Source: an uncultured Ruminiclostridium sp. (lineage in GTDB: Bacteria > Bacillota > Clostridia > Oscillospirales > Ruminococcaceae). Taken from it: DNA of 5,614 nt. Both the position numbers and the translations under genes were made by a program. The DNA is taken from the NCBI GenBank assembly GCA_934462775.1, contig CAKSIR010000135.1:1-5614 (forward strand), read 5' to 3'. Under the pieces are notes generated by a model. The model worked only from the letters and a program-made list of their open reading frames with translations, was not told the origin of the DNA and searched no databases. Below are positions 1-5,614 of this stretch, piece by piece (position 1 is the first letter of the stretch; every line of letters begins with the position of its first letter).

Positions 1-30
1 AAAACAAAAAAGGGAGCAACCGCTCCCTTT
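1..30 (-). terminator. Intrinsic (Rho-independent) terminator of the SBP-GH2 unit
   Basis: Read on the minus strand, this is a GGGAGC/GCTCCC stem (plus-strand arms 12-17 and 22-27) closed by a GGTT loop. It extends to 9 bp with three A-T pairs (9-11 with 28-30) and is followed directly by a T-rich tract (plus-strand positions 11 down to 1, interrupted by one G on the transcript). This is the classic intrinsic terminator form. It lies about 65 nt beyond the stop codon of the GH2 gene and so closes the minus-strand unit. The T tract reaches the window edge. Confidence 0.93.
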
Positions 31-56
31 CAGCAAACAAAGTGTTTAATTATAGT

Positions 57-110
57 CCGAGCGAAGCTCGGTATAGCCTCCAGACGCAGTCTGGTCAAGG
101 CGCAGCCTTG
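57..110. repeat. Array of three 15-nt mini-palindromes with C-GNA-G triloops
   Basis: Three perfect inverted repeats follow each other. They are CCGAGC-GAA-GCTCGG (57-71), CCAGAC-GCA-GTCTGG (80-94) and CAAGGC-GCA-GCCTTG (96-110). Each is exactly 6-bp stem, 3-nt loop, 6-bp stem, with spacers of 8 and 1 nt. The stems differ in sequence, but on the plus strand every loop is a GNA triplet closed by C-G. The core of the first (61-67) is GCGAAGC, known from DNA biophysics as an unusually stable mini-hairpin. The third palindrome overlaps the last codons of the GH2 gene and two bases of its stop codon. The array sits between that gene and its terminator, so the transcript would end in four consecutive hairpins. 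Whether this is a dispersed genomic repeat cannot be judged from one window. Confidence 0.85.
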
Positions 111-2788
111 GCAGCCTTGATTAAGGATTTTGCAAATTGTTTTGCTTCCGCCTTGTCGGCAATCTCCCACAGCCTTACTGTGCAGACGGTCACTCCGTCG
201 CGCTGATACAGCATACCCAGTCGGTGGCACCTTTCGGTGTTGTCAACCACCTGCACGTCGGGTACGATGTCGGGGCGGTCGTCCAGCACGTCCGCAGCGC
301 TGTGCATAACCAGCTCAAACCACTGCGGGGTTGAGTATCTTTCGCAGGGGAAATCCGCAAGCAGCGGGCTGTCAGCGTGAACAAGCAGTCCCATTGTTCC
401 TGGCGCAACGGGCTTGTTCATGCTCTCGGAGATAATCCTGAACATATGGTAGTTCCAGAAGTCGGCGCAGTAGGTGTTTGCAATGGAATTGCTGCCGTCG
501 GAAATTACAATTGCCTTTTCCCCGCGGGCGATAATCTGCTTGGCAGCGTCAATTGTGCGGGCGAAGCGAACGTAGCTGCCGCCGTATGCCATGCCGTTTT
601 CGGTAATAACAACGTCGCTTTGCGGATACAGCCACAGGACGTATTGATTTTTCACATTGCCCAGCTCAAGAGTGAGAACCGCCTTTTGCGGCTTTGTAAC
701 GGCGCTGAGGTCGATTTTTCTGCTGCCGATTTTTGTAAGGCGCTCGTCGGAGCTTGTAAACTCAATTTCGCCCGACCTGTTGATTTCAGCGCTTTCAAGG
801 CGATAGGTCATTTTGCCGCTCTCAACGCGGTTTTTGCCGTATGAGCTGAGCAGGAAGCCTATTTCAAGAGCTTCATCGGAGGAATAAACCAGCTTGCTCA
901 TTTCCGCAAGAAGTACGGTGCTGTCGCAGAAACCGCGCCACTTTTCGGGAGAGATAAAGCCCTTGGACTGCATGAAAGCGTTGAGGATACCGACAAGGGA
1001 AACTCCCTGCCCGTTAAAGTCCTGTAGGTCGAGCATCTGGAAGCCGCTAAGCTCCTTCGTGCGCATGAATGCTTCGATTTCGCGCTTGTAGCAGTCGGTG
1101 CAGTGCATTCCCACCGCGTAGAAAAAATCCTTCCACTGTCCGAAAAGTCCGCGCTTTTCGAGAGTTTCTCTGAATTCGTCAAGGTAGCGCGGCTGAAGCG
1201 GACCGGTGTACAGCTTGTACTCGTCAAAATCGGGGAAGAAGTCGTACTGTCCCACCTCGTGGGAAATAACGGGCTTGTAAGGCACATAGCCGTCGCCGCC
1301 GTCTGCGGAAACGGTTTTTACTCCCGTGCCGTACTGAATTTGTATCGAGCCGCCGCTGTTGGAGGCGGAAGCGGTTTTGCCCGAGATAATACTGTTGTAG
1401 TTGTGGCTTGTGTTTGGCGCGTCAGTCTGAATATGGCCGAGAGGCGCGTCGCAGGTGGCGTAAGAGCCGCGGAAAAGACGGTCGCTTGTAAAGCGGACGC
1501 CTACGAAATAATCCTCCTCGGGGATTTCGGCAGGGCAGAACTGGAAGTTGCTTGAGCCGCTTGTGAAGAAGATTGACGGGTTTTCCGCCTTGAGAATGCT
1601 GATTATTTCTCCAAGGCGCCGACGGCTGCCCCAAAGCTCGTTCCCAAGGGACATCATAACAAAGGACGGGTGGTGGGAGAACTCGGCGATTATGCGTCTG
1701 CCCTCGGCAACAAGGTATTCCTGCTCGCTTTCGTTATAGCCCTCCTCGCCTTTGGCGGCAATGGTTCCCCAAAAGGGCAGCTCGGGTTCAAAGTAAATTC
1801 CCACCATATCCGCTGCGGTAAACGCCTCGTCAGGCGGGCAGCAGGTGTGGAAACGGTAGTGGTTTATGCCGTAGCTTTTGGCGATTGAAAGGCGCTCAGC
1901 CCATTCGTTCACATCGCAGGGCGCATAGCCTGTAAGCGGGAAAATAAGTCCGTCATGCTTGCCGCGGAGAAAGGTTTCGCTGCCGTTTACAAGGAGCTTT
2001 CTCTTTTTGCTTGAAAAGCGGCAAAGACCGAAGGTGACAGTGTAAACGTCCTCGCCGAGGGTAAGGGTCAGGGTGTAGATGTTGCGGTCAAATTCGTCCC
2101 ACGGCAGCTTTGACTTTACATCAATCACTGCGGCGAAGCAGCCCTCGCTGTATCTGATTTCGGCTGTATTGTCGGGGGTTCCGTCCGGGGCGGTAATCGC
2201 AGCGCTCAGCGTTCCGCGGGGGGAGCCTGTAACCTTGCCCGAAACCGCAATTCTGCCGCCGTTTTCGGTAATTACCCGAACGTCGGATATAAATACCCTC
2301 GGGAAAATCTGAAGCTCCATTCTGCCCAGGATACCCGACCAGTTCGTCTGCGTGTCGGGGCTGGTCATGTGGCCGCCCTTTGTGATGTAGTTCACATTGT
2401 CAACGCAGATGGTCAGCTCATGCTTGCCCTTGGTGAGCCACATTCCGACATTGTAGCGGTGGGGAGCGCAGAGGCTGTTCTGGGAGCCTGCTTCCTTGCC
2501 GTCAATGTAGACAATGCTTATTCTCGTGCGCTCAAGGAACAGAAACACGTTCTTGTCCGACCAGTCCTCCGTAACCTCGATTTCCCTTGAAAACCACGCA
2601 TAGCCGCTGAACGGGTGGGTGTCGGTCAGGTAGCCTGTGTCGCGGTTGGGGTTGTAGGGAGCTTTTCCCGCGTGGGAAAGAGTGTCGGGCAGCACGATGC
2701 TGTCCTCGTATTTCCGAGGTATCGACGAGCCGTTGTGTTCGTCAAGGTGCAGCTTGTATTCGCCTGCAAGGCTGATTGATTTAATCAT
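95..2788 (-). CDS. Glycoside hydrolase family 2 exo-beta-glycosidase, cytoplasmic
   Basis: This 897-residue protein has the GH2 order. An N-terminal sugar-binding jelly-roll spans about 1-165, including the GYAWFSREI strand near 62-70 and GILGRMEL at 152-159. An Ig-like domain follows (about 165-255), then a TIM barrel (about 260-630). The predicted acid/base is Glu384 in SLGNELWG, and the predicted nucleophile is Glu511 in PVISHEVGQY; both motifs are intact. The LDLQDFNGQG segment (587-595) is typical of one large GH2 subgroup. The C-terminal 250 residues, with FWNYHMF and GTMGLLVHADSPLL, resemble the amidotransferase-like domain seen in that subgroup (inference). No signal peptide or membrane segment is seen, so it should act inside the cell on an imported glycoside. 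The linkage could be beta-galactoside, beta-glucuronide or another, and cannot be read here. The start ATG has AAAGGA six bases upstream. The gene follows the SBP gene by 85 nt on the same strand. The last residues, KAAKAAP, come from repeat DNA. Confidence 0.9.
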   Translation of the reverse strand: MIKSISLAGEYKLHLDEHNGSSIPRKYEDSIVLPDTLSHAGKAPYNPNRDTGYLTDTHPFSGYAWFSREIEVTEDWSDKNVFLFLERTRISIVYIDGKEAGSQNSLCAPHRYNVGMWLTKGKHELTICVDNVNYITKGGHMTSPDTQTNWSGILGRMELQIFPRVFISDVRVITENGGRIAVSGKVTGSPRGTLSAAITAPDGTPDNTAEIRYSEGCFAAVIDVKSKLPWDEFDRNIYTLTLTLGEDVYTVTFGLCRFSSKKRKLLVNGSETFLRGKHDGLIFPLTGYAPCDVNEWAERLSIAKSYGINHYRFHTCCPPDEAFTAADMVGIYFEPELPFWGTIAAKGEEGYNESEQEYLVAEGRRIIAEFSHHPSFVMMSLGNELWGSRRRLGEIISILKAENPSIFFTSGSSNFQFCPAEIPEEDYFVGVRFTSDRLFRGSYATCDAPLGHIQTDAPNTSHNYNSIISGKTASASNSGGSIQIQYGTGVKTVSADGGDGYVPYKPVISHEVGQYDFFPDFDEYKLYTGPLQPRYLDEFRETLEKRGLFGQWKDFFYAVGMHCTDCYKREIEAFMRTKELSGFQMLDLQDFNGQGVSLVGILNAFMQSKGFISPEKWRGFCDSTVLLAEMSKLVYSSDEALEIGFLLSSYGKNRVESGKMTYRLESAEINRSGEIEFTSSDERLTKIGSRKIDLSAVTKPQKAVLTLELGNVKNQYVLWLYPQSDVVITENGMAYGGSYVRFARTIDAAKQIIARGEKAIVISDGSNSIANTYCADFWNYHMFRIISESMNKPVAPGTMGLLVHADSPLLADFPCERYSTPQWFELVMHSAADVLDDRPDIVPDVQVVDNTERCHRLGMLYQRDGVTVCTVRLWEIADKAEAKQFAKSLIKAAKAAP
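102..119. repeat. Perfect tandem duplication of a 9-mer at the GH2 C-terminus
   Basis: The 9-mer GCAGCCTTG occurs twice without a gap (102-110 and 111-119). The first copy forms one arm and part of the loop of the third mini-palindrome. In the GH2 reading frame on the minus strand, the two copies encode the repeated Lys-Ala-Ala at the protein's end (KAAKAAP). It is probably a local slippage duplication at the edge of the palindrome array. Confidence 0.8.
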
Positions 2789-2823
2789 AGGGCGTCCTTT
2801 CGGGTTTCGTTGTAATTAAAGCA

Positions 2824-2855
2824 GACAGGAACACCGCTTTCGCAGTGCTCCCGCC
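2824..2855 (-). promoter_or_regulatory. Intercistronic 14-bp stem-loop with GAAA tetraloop
   Basis: On the minus strand this is an uninterrupted 14-bp stem closed by a GAAA loop (plus positions 2838-2841), a GNRA tetraloop. Four of the 14 pairs are G-U wobbles that exist only in minus-strand RNA; on the plus strand they would be A-C mismatches. This points to a structure acting in the SBP-GH2 transcript. It starts 18 nt after the SBP stop codon and ends 23 nt before the GH2 ribosome binding site. Only a short UUU follows, three bases after the stem, so it is a weak or partial terminator at best. By analogy with other binding-protein operons, it may protect the 3' end of the SBP message or reduce read-through, so that the binding protein is made in excess over the enzyme. 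Confidence 0.75.
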
Positions 2856-2873
2856 GTTGTATGGAGTAAGGGA

Positions 2874-4250
2874 TTACCATCTTGAGTTGACCGACTCAAC
2901 CAGTGAATCAACAAGTCCGTTGTTGGTATCTCTGATATTTGCCCAGCCTGTGTTCTGGTCGTTTTCAAAGCAGCATACGTTGTACATTGTTTCGGTAAGC
3001 TCGCTCATTTCATCGCTTAGACCGTAGCCGTAGTCGAACACCTTGTCGAACTTCGAGCTGCATATATCCTGAACCGCGTCGTAGATTTCCTCTGTCCACA
3101 TTTCGTTTTTCAGAGTAGTTTCCTTGCTCTGCTGAATGTATTCGGGTTCGGTCTGAACGCGTCTGTTTGCTTCGAGATAAGCCTTCATGGCGGCAGCCTT
3201 TGTTGAGCCTGTTACCCACATTGTCGCCTGTAAGTTTTCGGCAACGTAAAGCTTGTCGCTCTGCGGGTCCTTTGGCATAGGCACAACGAACGCCTCGTGG
3301 TCAGCCTTTGCCAGCGCTCTGATTGACTGCTTGATGTCCCATCTGCCGCTGCCGTAGAACAGAATGTTTCCGTTGAGGAACGCGGAGCCTGCGTTCATGT
3401 ATTCGCCGTTGCCTGTAAGTCCCTGCTTTGCAAGGTTGCCGAGGAACTCCTGGGCGCGCTGAATGTTTGCGCTCTTCAAATTGTTTGTGAACTTTTCACC
3501 GTCGTATGTAACAAACGTTTCACCTGTGGACATTATGATTGAGCGGCCGAAAGCGTTGATGCAGCCTAATCTGCCCTCTCCTGCGTCAACATAGCCCTCC
3601 ATTACTCTCTGCCATGCGTTCCAGTCCCATTCGCCGTTCTGATACAGCTCGTAGGGGTCCTCAAGACCGTCCTCCTCAATGGCTGTCTTGTCATAGATGA
3701 GCAGCAGCGATTCAATAACGTAAAGCGGCGCAACATAGTGCTTGCCGTTGTACACAAAGCCGTCGGCAGCCTGCTTCATGTCGCTCCACAGCGGGCTTTC
3801 CCAGTCGACCAGCTCGTCGATAGGCTGATACTGTCCCTTCATAACTCCGCTTGGGAAAGCAAGCCATTCGTAAGGGAACATATCGGGCGCCTTATCCGCG
3901 ATAATAGAGGTTGCAAGGTCGTCAAAGCGGTTTTCCCATGTGGTCGCCTTGTAGATTACCTTTCCGCCGTATTCGTCCTCAAAGAGGGCAAGCTCTGCGC
4001 TTCGCTCCTTTTCGGGACCCGGGTTAATGTCGTAATGGGACATCCACACAAGGGTCATGTCGTCCTCGTCGGCTGCCTTAATAACATCGTCGGCTGCGCC
4101 TGTGTTTACTGCGTCGGTTATATCCGCAAGTCTTGGGTCGGCGGTTGTGGCTGCGGAGGTGGTCGTTCCGCTTTCCGACGAGCCGCAGGCGGTTATGCTG
4201 AGCAGCATGACTGCCGACAAAGCTGCGGCGATAATTCTTTTCTTCTTCAT
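2874..4250 (-). CDS. ABC transporter sugar-binding lipoprotein (family 1 extracellular SBP)
   Basis: This 458-residue protein begins with a lipoprotein signal peptide: basic MKKKR, a hydrophobic stretch to about residue 20, and the lipobox ITAC with Cys22 as the predicted lipidation and cleavage site. A Ser/Thr/Ala-rich linker (23-38) precedes the mature binding domain. Family-like segments include GQYQPIDELVDW (139-150), YNGKHYVAPL (167-176), an Ala-rich helix after MWVTGST (344-350) and a C-terminal TGWANIRDTNNG (435-445). Length fits the CUT1-type oligosaccharide-binding proteins of Firmicutes. Thirteen Trp residues, including W208, W210 and W213 in GEWDWNAW, suit sugar stacking. The protein should sit on the outer face of the membrane and deliver a sugar to an ABC permease. 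No permease gene is adjacent; a GH2 glycosidase follows instead. The start ATG has a GGAAAGGAAA purine tract about seven bases upstream and a consensus-like promoter further upstream. Ligand unknown. Confidence 0.92.
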   Translation of the reverse strand: MKKKRIIAAALSAVMLLSITACGSSESGTTTSAATTADPRLADITDAVNTGAADDVIKAADEDDMTLVWMSHYDINPGPEKERSAELALFEDEYGGKVIYKATTWENRFDDLATSIIADKAPDMFPYEWLAFPSGVMKGQYQPIDELVDWESPLWSDMKQAADGFVYNGKHYVAPLYVIESLLLIYDKTAIEEDGLEDPYELYQNGEWDWNAWQRVMEGYVDAGEGRLGCINAFGRSIIMSTGETFVTYDGEKFTNNLKSANIQRAQEFLGNLAKQGLTGNGEYMNAGSAFLNGNILFYGSGRWDIKQSIRALAKADHEAFVVPMPKDPQSDKLYVAENLQATMWVTGSTKAAAMKAYLEANRRVQTEPEYIQQSKETTLKNEMWTEEIYDAVQDICSSKFDKVFDYGYGLSDEMSELTETMYNVCCFENDQNTGWANIRDTNNGLVDSLVESVNSRW

Positions 4251-4290
4251 ATCGATTTCCTTTCCGCGTCAAATCAAATCTTCTGTCACT

Positions 4291-4319
4291 ATTGTATTTG
4301 ATTGTCTGTTTTCAGTCAA
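4291..4319 (-). promoter_or_regulatory. Sigma-A-type promoter of the SBP-GH2 unit
   Basis: On the minus strand there is a -35 box TTGACT (4319-4314), a 17-bp spacer and a -10 box TACAAT (4296-4291). Each hexamer is one base from consensus. The predicted transcript start is near 4284, giving a leader of about 34 nt before the SBP start codon. The region just upstream of the -35 is A/T-rich and contains a 12-bp palindrome. Confidence 0.8.
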
Positions 4320-4321
4320 CC

Positions 4322-4333
4322 TTAAATATTTAA
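4322..4333. promoter_or_regulatory. Perfect 12-bp palindrome abutting the SBP -35 box
   Basis: TTAAATATTTAA is a perfect palindrome lying two bases upstream of the minus-strand -35 hexamer. It may act as an A/T-rich UP-type element for RNA polymerase or as an operator half. A low-complexity A/T palindrome can also arise by chance, so the regulatory role is inference. Confidence 0.4.
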
Positions 4334-4351
4334 CAAATGTGAAAAAATGAA

Positions 4352-4390
4352 CCTGTTTTGCAGGCGAGGAATGCAGATGAGTTATGCAAA
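4352..4390. promoter_or_regulatory. Candidate operator: TGCA motifs at 13-bp spacing
   Basis: TGCA occurs at 4359, 4372 and 4385, exactly 13 bp apart; the first two copies share 9 of 13 bases. The cluster also contains CCTG-N5-CAGG (4352-4364) and an inverted TTTGCA/TGCAAA pair (4357-4362 and 4385-4390). It lies roughly 70 to 110 bp upstream of the predicted SBP transcript start and upstream of the divergent regulator promoter. That is a usual place for an AraC-family activator to bind. No binding motif is known for this regulator, so the assignment rests on position and repetition alone. Confidence 0.4.
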
Positions 4391-4432
4391 TTCACTATAA
4401 TAATTTTGATTTATTGTTACAATATGAATATC

Positions 4433-4461
4433 TTGACATTTGAACTTTTTTGCGGTATTAT
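4433..4461 (+). promoter_or_regulatory. Sigma-A-type promoter of the AraC-family regulator
   Basis: A perfect -35 box TTGACA (4433-4438), a 17-bp spacer and a -10 box TATTAT (4456-4461) precede the regulator gene. The predicted transcript start is near 4468, giving a leader of about 25 nt that is mostly ribosome binding site. The two divergent -35 boxes are separated by about 113 bp, which leaves room for shared control. Confidence 0.85.
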
Positions 4462-4480
4462 AAGAATATGAACATTGCAG

Positions 4481-4486
4481 AGGAGG
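4481..4486 (+). promoter_or_regulatory. Ribosome binding site that fixes the regulator start
   Basis: AGGAGG lies six bases upstream of the ATG at 4493. The open frame extends upstream to a TTG at 4475, but that start would place the ribosome binding site inside the coding sequence, so ATG 4493 is preferred. Confidence 0.88.
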
Positions 4487-4492
4487 CGCGCC

Positions 4493-5308
4493 ATGAATTA
4501 CTCGATTTATCCCATGGGCGGTGCGGAGCGTGAGCTGCCCTTTTTTGTTTACGGAATAGGCTTCAACGACTGGCAGTTTGATGTGGAGCGCGAGGACGGC
4601 TATCCCACTCATCAGATAATCTACTGCACCCGCGGAAAGGGCAGGGTCGTAATTGACGGCAGGGAAACGGTCATTCTGCCCGGAATGTGTTTCTTCCTCC
4701 CTGCAAGATACCCTCATTCATACTATACGATAGGCGATTTGTGGGAAACCCACTGGATTGCCTTTGACGGATACGAAACGGACACCGTGCTTAAAAAGCT
4801 TGGCTTTGACGCGGCGAAGGCGTTTGTGCTGAACAGCATAGACGGTATGGAGGAGATTTTCCGAAAGATTTATCTAACCATGAAAACCGACCGGATTTTT
4901 GGTGATTTTGCCGCCTCGGGAATGCTTTACAGTTTCATACTGGAGTTCCACCGCGCCGCCTTCGGAAAATCCGCCGAGCAGGAGGAAAAGGGCTCGCCGC
5001 TGGTTATGGCAATGAACTACATCGACGAGCATTACCGAGAGGATATTGAGCTTGAGGAGCTTTGCAGGGTTGCAGGCGTTACTCCCCAGCACCTTTGCAG
5101 GGTTTTCAAAAAGCAGCTCAATATGCGTCCCGTTGAGTACATCTCAAAAAAGCGGATACAGAGCGCCAAAAGCCTGCTGCTTACCACCGACAAAACCATC
5201 GGCGAAATCGCCGAGGAGGTGGGCTACCGCGACATAAGCTACTTCGGGGTAATGTTCAGGCGGTGCGAAAACATGACGCCGGGAGAATACAGACGGCGCT
5301 GCGGCTGA
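4493..5308 (+). CDS. AraC-family transcriptional regulator with N-terminal cupin sensor
   Basis: This 271-residue protein has the two-domain form of AraC/XylS sugar regulators. The N-terminal cupin-like sensor (about 1-160) includes GYPTHQIIYCTRGKG (36-50), GRETVILPGMCFFLPARYPHSY (56-77) and WETHWIAFDG (84-93). That pattern is typical of the ligand-binding arm and barrel. The C-terminal DNA-binding domain (about 170-271) has a first helix-turn-helix at ELEELCRVAGVTPQHLCRVF (186-205). The second lies in TIGEIAEEVGYRDISYFGVMFRR (235-257) and ends in the family signature MTPGEYRRR. It is transcribed divergently from the sugar-binding protein and GH2 genes, so it most likely controls them, probably as an activator when the sugar is present. 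It may also control itself through sites near its own start. The effector sugar is not deducible. The gene is complete with no sign of damage. Confidence 0.93.
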   Translation: MNYSIYPMGGAERELPFFVYGIGFNDWQFDVEREDGYPTHQIIYCTRGKGRVVIDGRETVILPGMCFFLPARYPHSYYTIGDLWETHWIAFDGYETDTVLKKLGFDAAKAFVLNSIDGMEEIFRKIYLTMKTDRIFGDFAASGMLYSFILEFHRAAFGKSAEQEEKGSPLVMAMNYIDEHYREDIELEELCRVAGVTPQHLCRVFKKQLNMRPVEYISKKRIQSAKSLLLTTDKTIGEIAEEVGYRDISYFGVMFRRCENMTPGEYRRRCG

Positions 5309-5311
5309 GCG

Positions 5312-5335
5312 TTTCCGCGCGGGGCCGGGCGGAAA
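5312..5335 (+). other. GC-rich hairpin just after the regulator stop codon
   Basis: TTTCCGC (5312-5318) pairs perfectly with GCGGAAA (5329-5335) around a 10-nt G-rich loop, starting 3 nt after the TGA. No T tract follows, so it is not a canonical intrinsic terminator. It may stabilise the 3' end of the message or act together with the terminator-like structure downstream. Confidence 0.5.
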
Positions 5336-5347
5336 AGGGCGGTTTGG

Positions 5348-5397
5348 GGCTGAATTTGTTTAATATGAGCGTTTTTCGCCTGCAAATCAGCCTTTTT
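5348..5397 (+). terminator. Probable intrinsic terminator of the regulator gene
   Basis: GGCTGAATTTG (5348-5358) pairs with CAAATCAGCC (5383-5392) over 10 bp with one bulged A, followed at once by five T (5393-5397). The 24-nt loop is long for a terminator but contains a small GCG/CGC stem (69-71 with 77-79 of the 5300s) that could compact it. A further GGCGG (5338-5342) could pair with CCGCC (5399-5403) outside this stem. The position between the regulator stop and the tRNA promoter fits termination of the regulator transcript. Confidence 0.55.
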
Positions 5398-5429
5398 CCC
5401 GCCAAATTGAAATATTTTTCAAAAAAGTA

Positions 5430-5458
5430 TTGACAATATGCGCTGTATGTGGTATTAT
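5430..5458 (+). promoter_or_regulatory. Strong consensus promoter of the tRNA gene
   Basis: A perfect TTGACA (5430-5435), a 17-bp spacer and TATTAT (5453-5458) give a near-ideal vegetative promoter. Its hexamers and spacer length are identical to those of the regulator promoter. An A/T-rich stretch with an inverted TTGAAA/TTTCAA (5407-5422) lies just upstream and could serve as an UP-type element. The predicted start near 5465 leaves a 5' leader of about 59 nt for RNase P to remove. Confidence 0.85.
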
Positions 5459-5523
5459 ATATAGGCAGTCAGTTAAGATTTTTACTTTCAGTAATGTTTT
5501 TGCTGTATTTGCAGATTGTATAT

Positions 5524-5600
<77 letters not shown>

Positions 5601-5614
5601 AACTTAAAACCGCT

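Noticed and set aside
57..119. CRISPR array or integron-type recombination site
   Set aside because: The palindromes have different stem sequences, no unique spacers of fixed length between identical repeats, and there are no cas or integrase genes nearby.
377..844. Plus-strand open frame of 155 codons opposite the GH2 gene
   Set aside because: It lies wholly antisense to a clear GH2 coding sequence with intact motifs, has no ribosome binding site or family-like segments, and reflects codon bias of the real gene. The same applies to the other antisense and off-frame reading frames within the three genes.
3738..4301. Plus-strand open frame of 187 codons opposite the binding-protein gene
   Set aside because: It covers the signal-peptide end of the SBP gene and its promoter on the opposite strand, and its translation shows no recognisable domain. 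It is an antisense shadow.
4298..4313. Possible catabolite (cre) site overlapping the SBP promoter spacer
   Set aside because: The central CG of the cre consensus is absent and the symmetry is poor, so it is not supported.
4475..4492. TTG start giving the regulator six extra residues
   Set aside because: The AGGAGG would fall inside the coding sequence, while ATG 4493 has ideal six-base spacing to it.
5482..5501. Small TTACT/AGTAA hairpin followed by T-rich sequence in the tRNA leader
   Set aside because: A 5-bp A/U-rich stem is too weak to call an attenuator, and such leader sequence is removed during tRNA maturation.

Overview
The window looks like chromosomal DNA of a Gram-positive gut or rumen Firmicute, most likely a Ruminococcus-type member of the Clostridia. 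The grounds are mixed: a lipoprotein ABC sugar-binding protein, a signal-less (cytoplasmic) glycoside hydrolase, AGGAGG-type ribosome binding sites, vegetative TTGACA-N17-TATTAT promoters in A/T-rich spacers, and balanced-GC coding DNA. The genus is inference only.

Layout. A minus-strand two-gene unit fills 4319 to 1: promoter (4291-4319), ABC solute-binding lipoprotein (2874-4250), a 14-bp intercistronic hairpin (2824-2855), a GH2 glycosidase (95-2788), three tiny palindromes around its stop codon (57-110), and a strong intrinsic terminator (1-30). Divergent from it is an AraC-family regulator (4493-5308) with its own consensus promoter. The roughly 240-bp shared intergenic region holds candidate operators. 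Downstream of the regulator is a GC-rich hairpin, then a probable terminator, then a consensus promoter driving an initiator tRNA-fMet (5524-5600) with encoded CCA.

How the parts fit. The arrangement reads as a carbohydrate utilisation locus. The lipoprotein captures an oligosaccharide or glycoside, an ABC permease not present in this window imports it, the cytoplasmic GH2 enzyme hydrolyses it, and the AraC-type regulator probably senses the sugar and switches on the divergent unit. The transported sugar cannot be read from the sequence. The absence of any permease or ATPase gene between the promoter and terminator of this unit is notable.

The protein-coding content is ordinary. The less explained signals are non-coding: the three tandem 15-nt palindromes (6-bp stems, C-GNA-G triloops) that supply the C-terminal codons and most of the stop codon of the GH2 gene; the intercistronic hairpin whose wobble pairs work only on the transcribed strand; and the repeated TGCA motifs between the divergent promoters.
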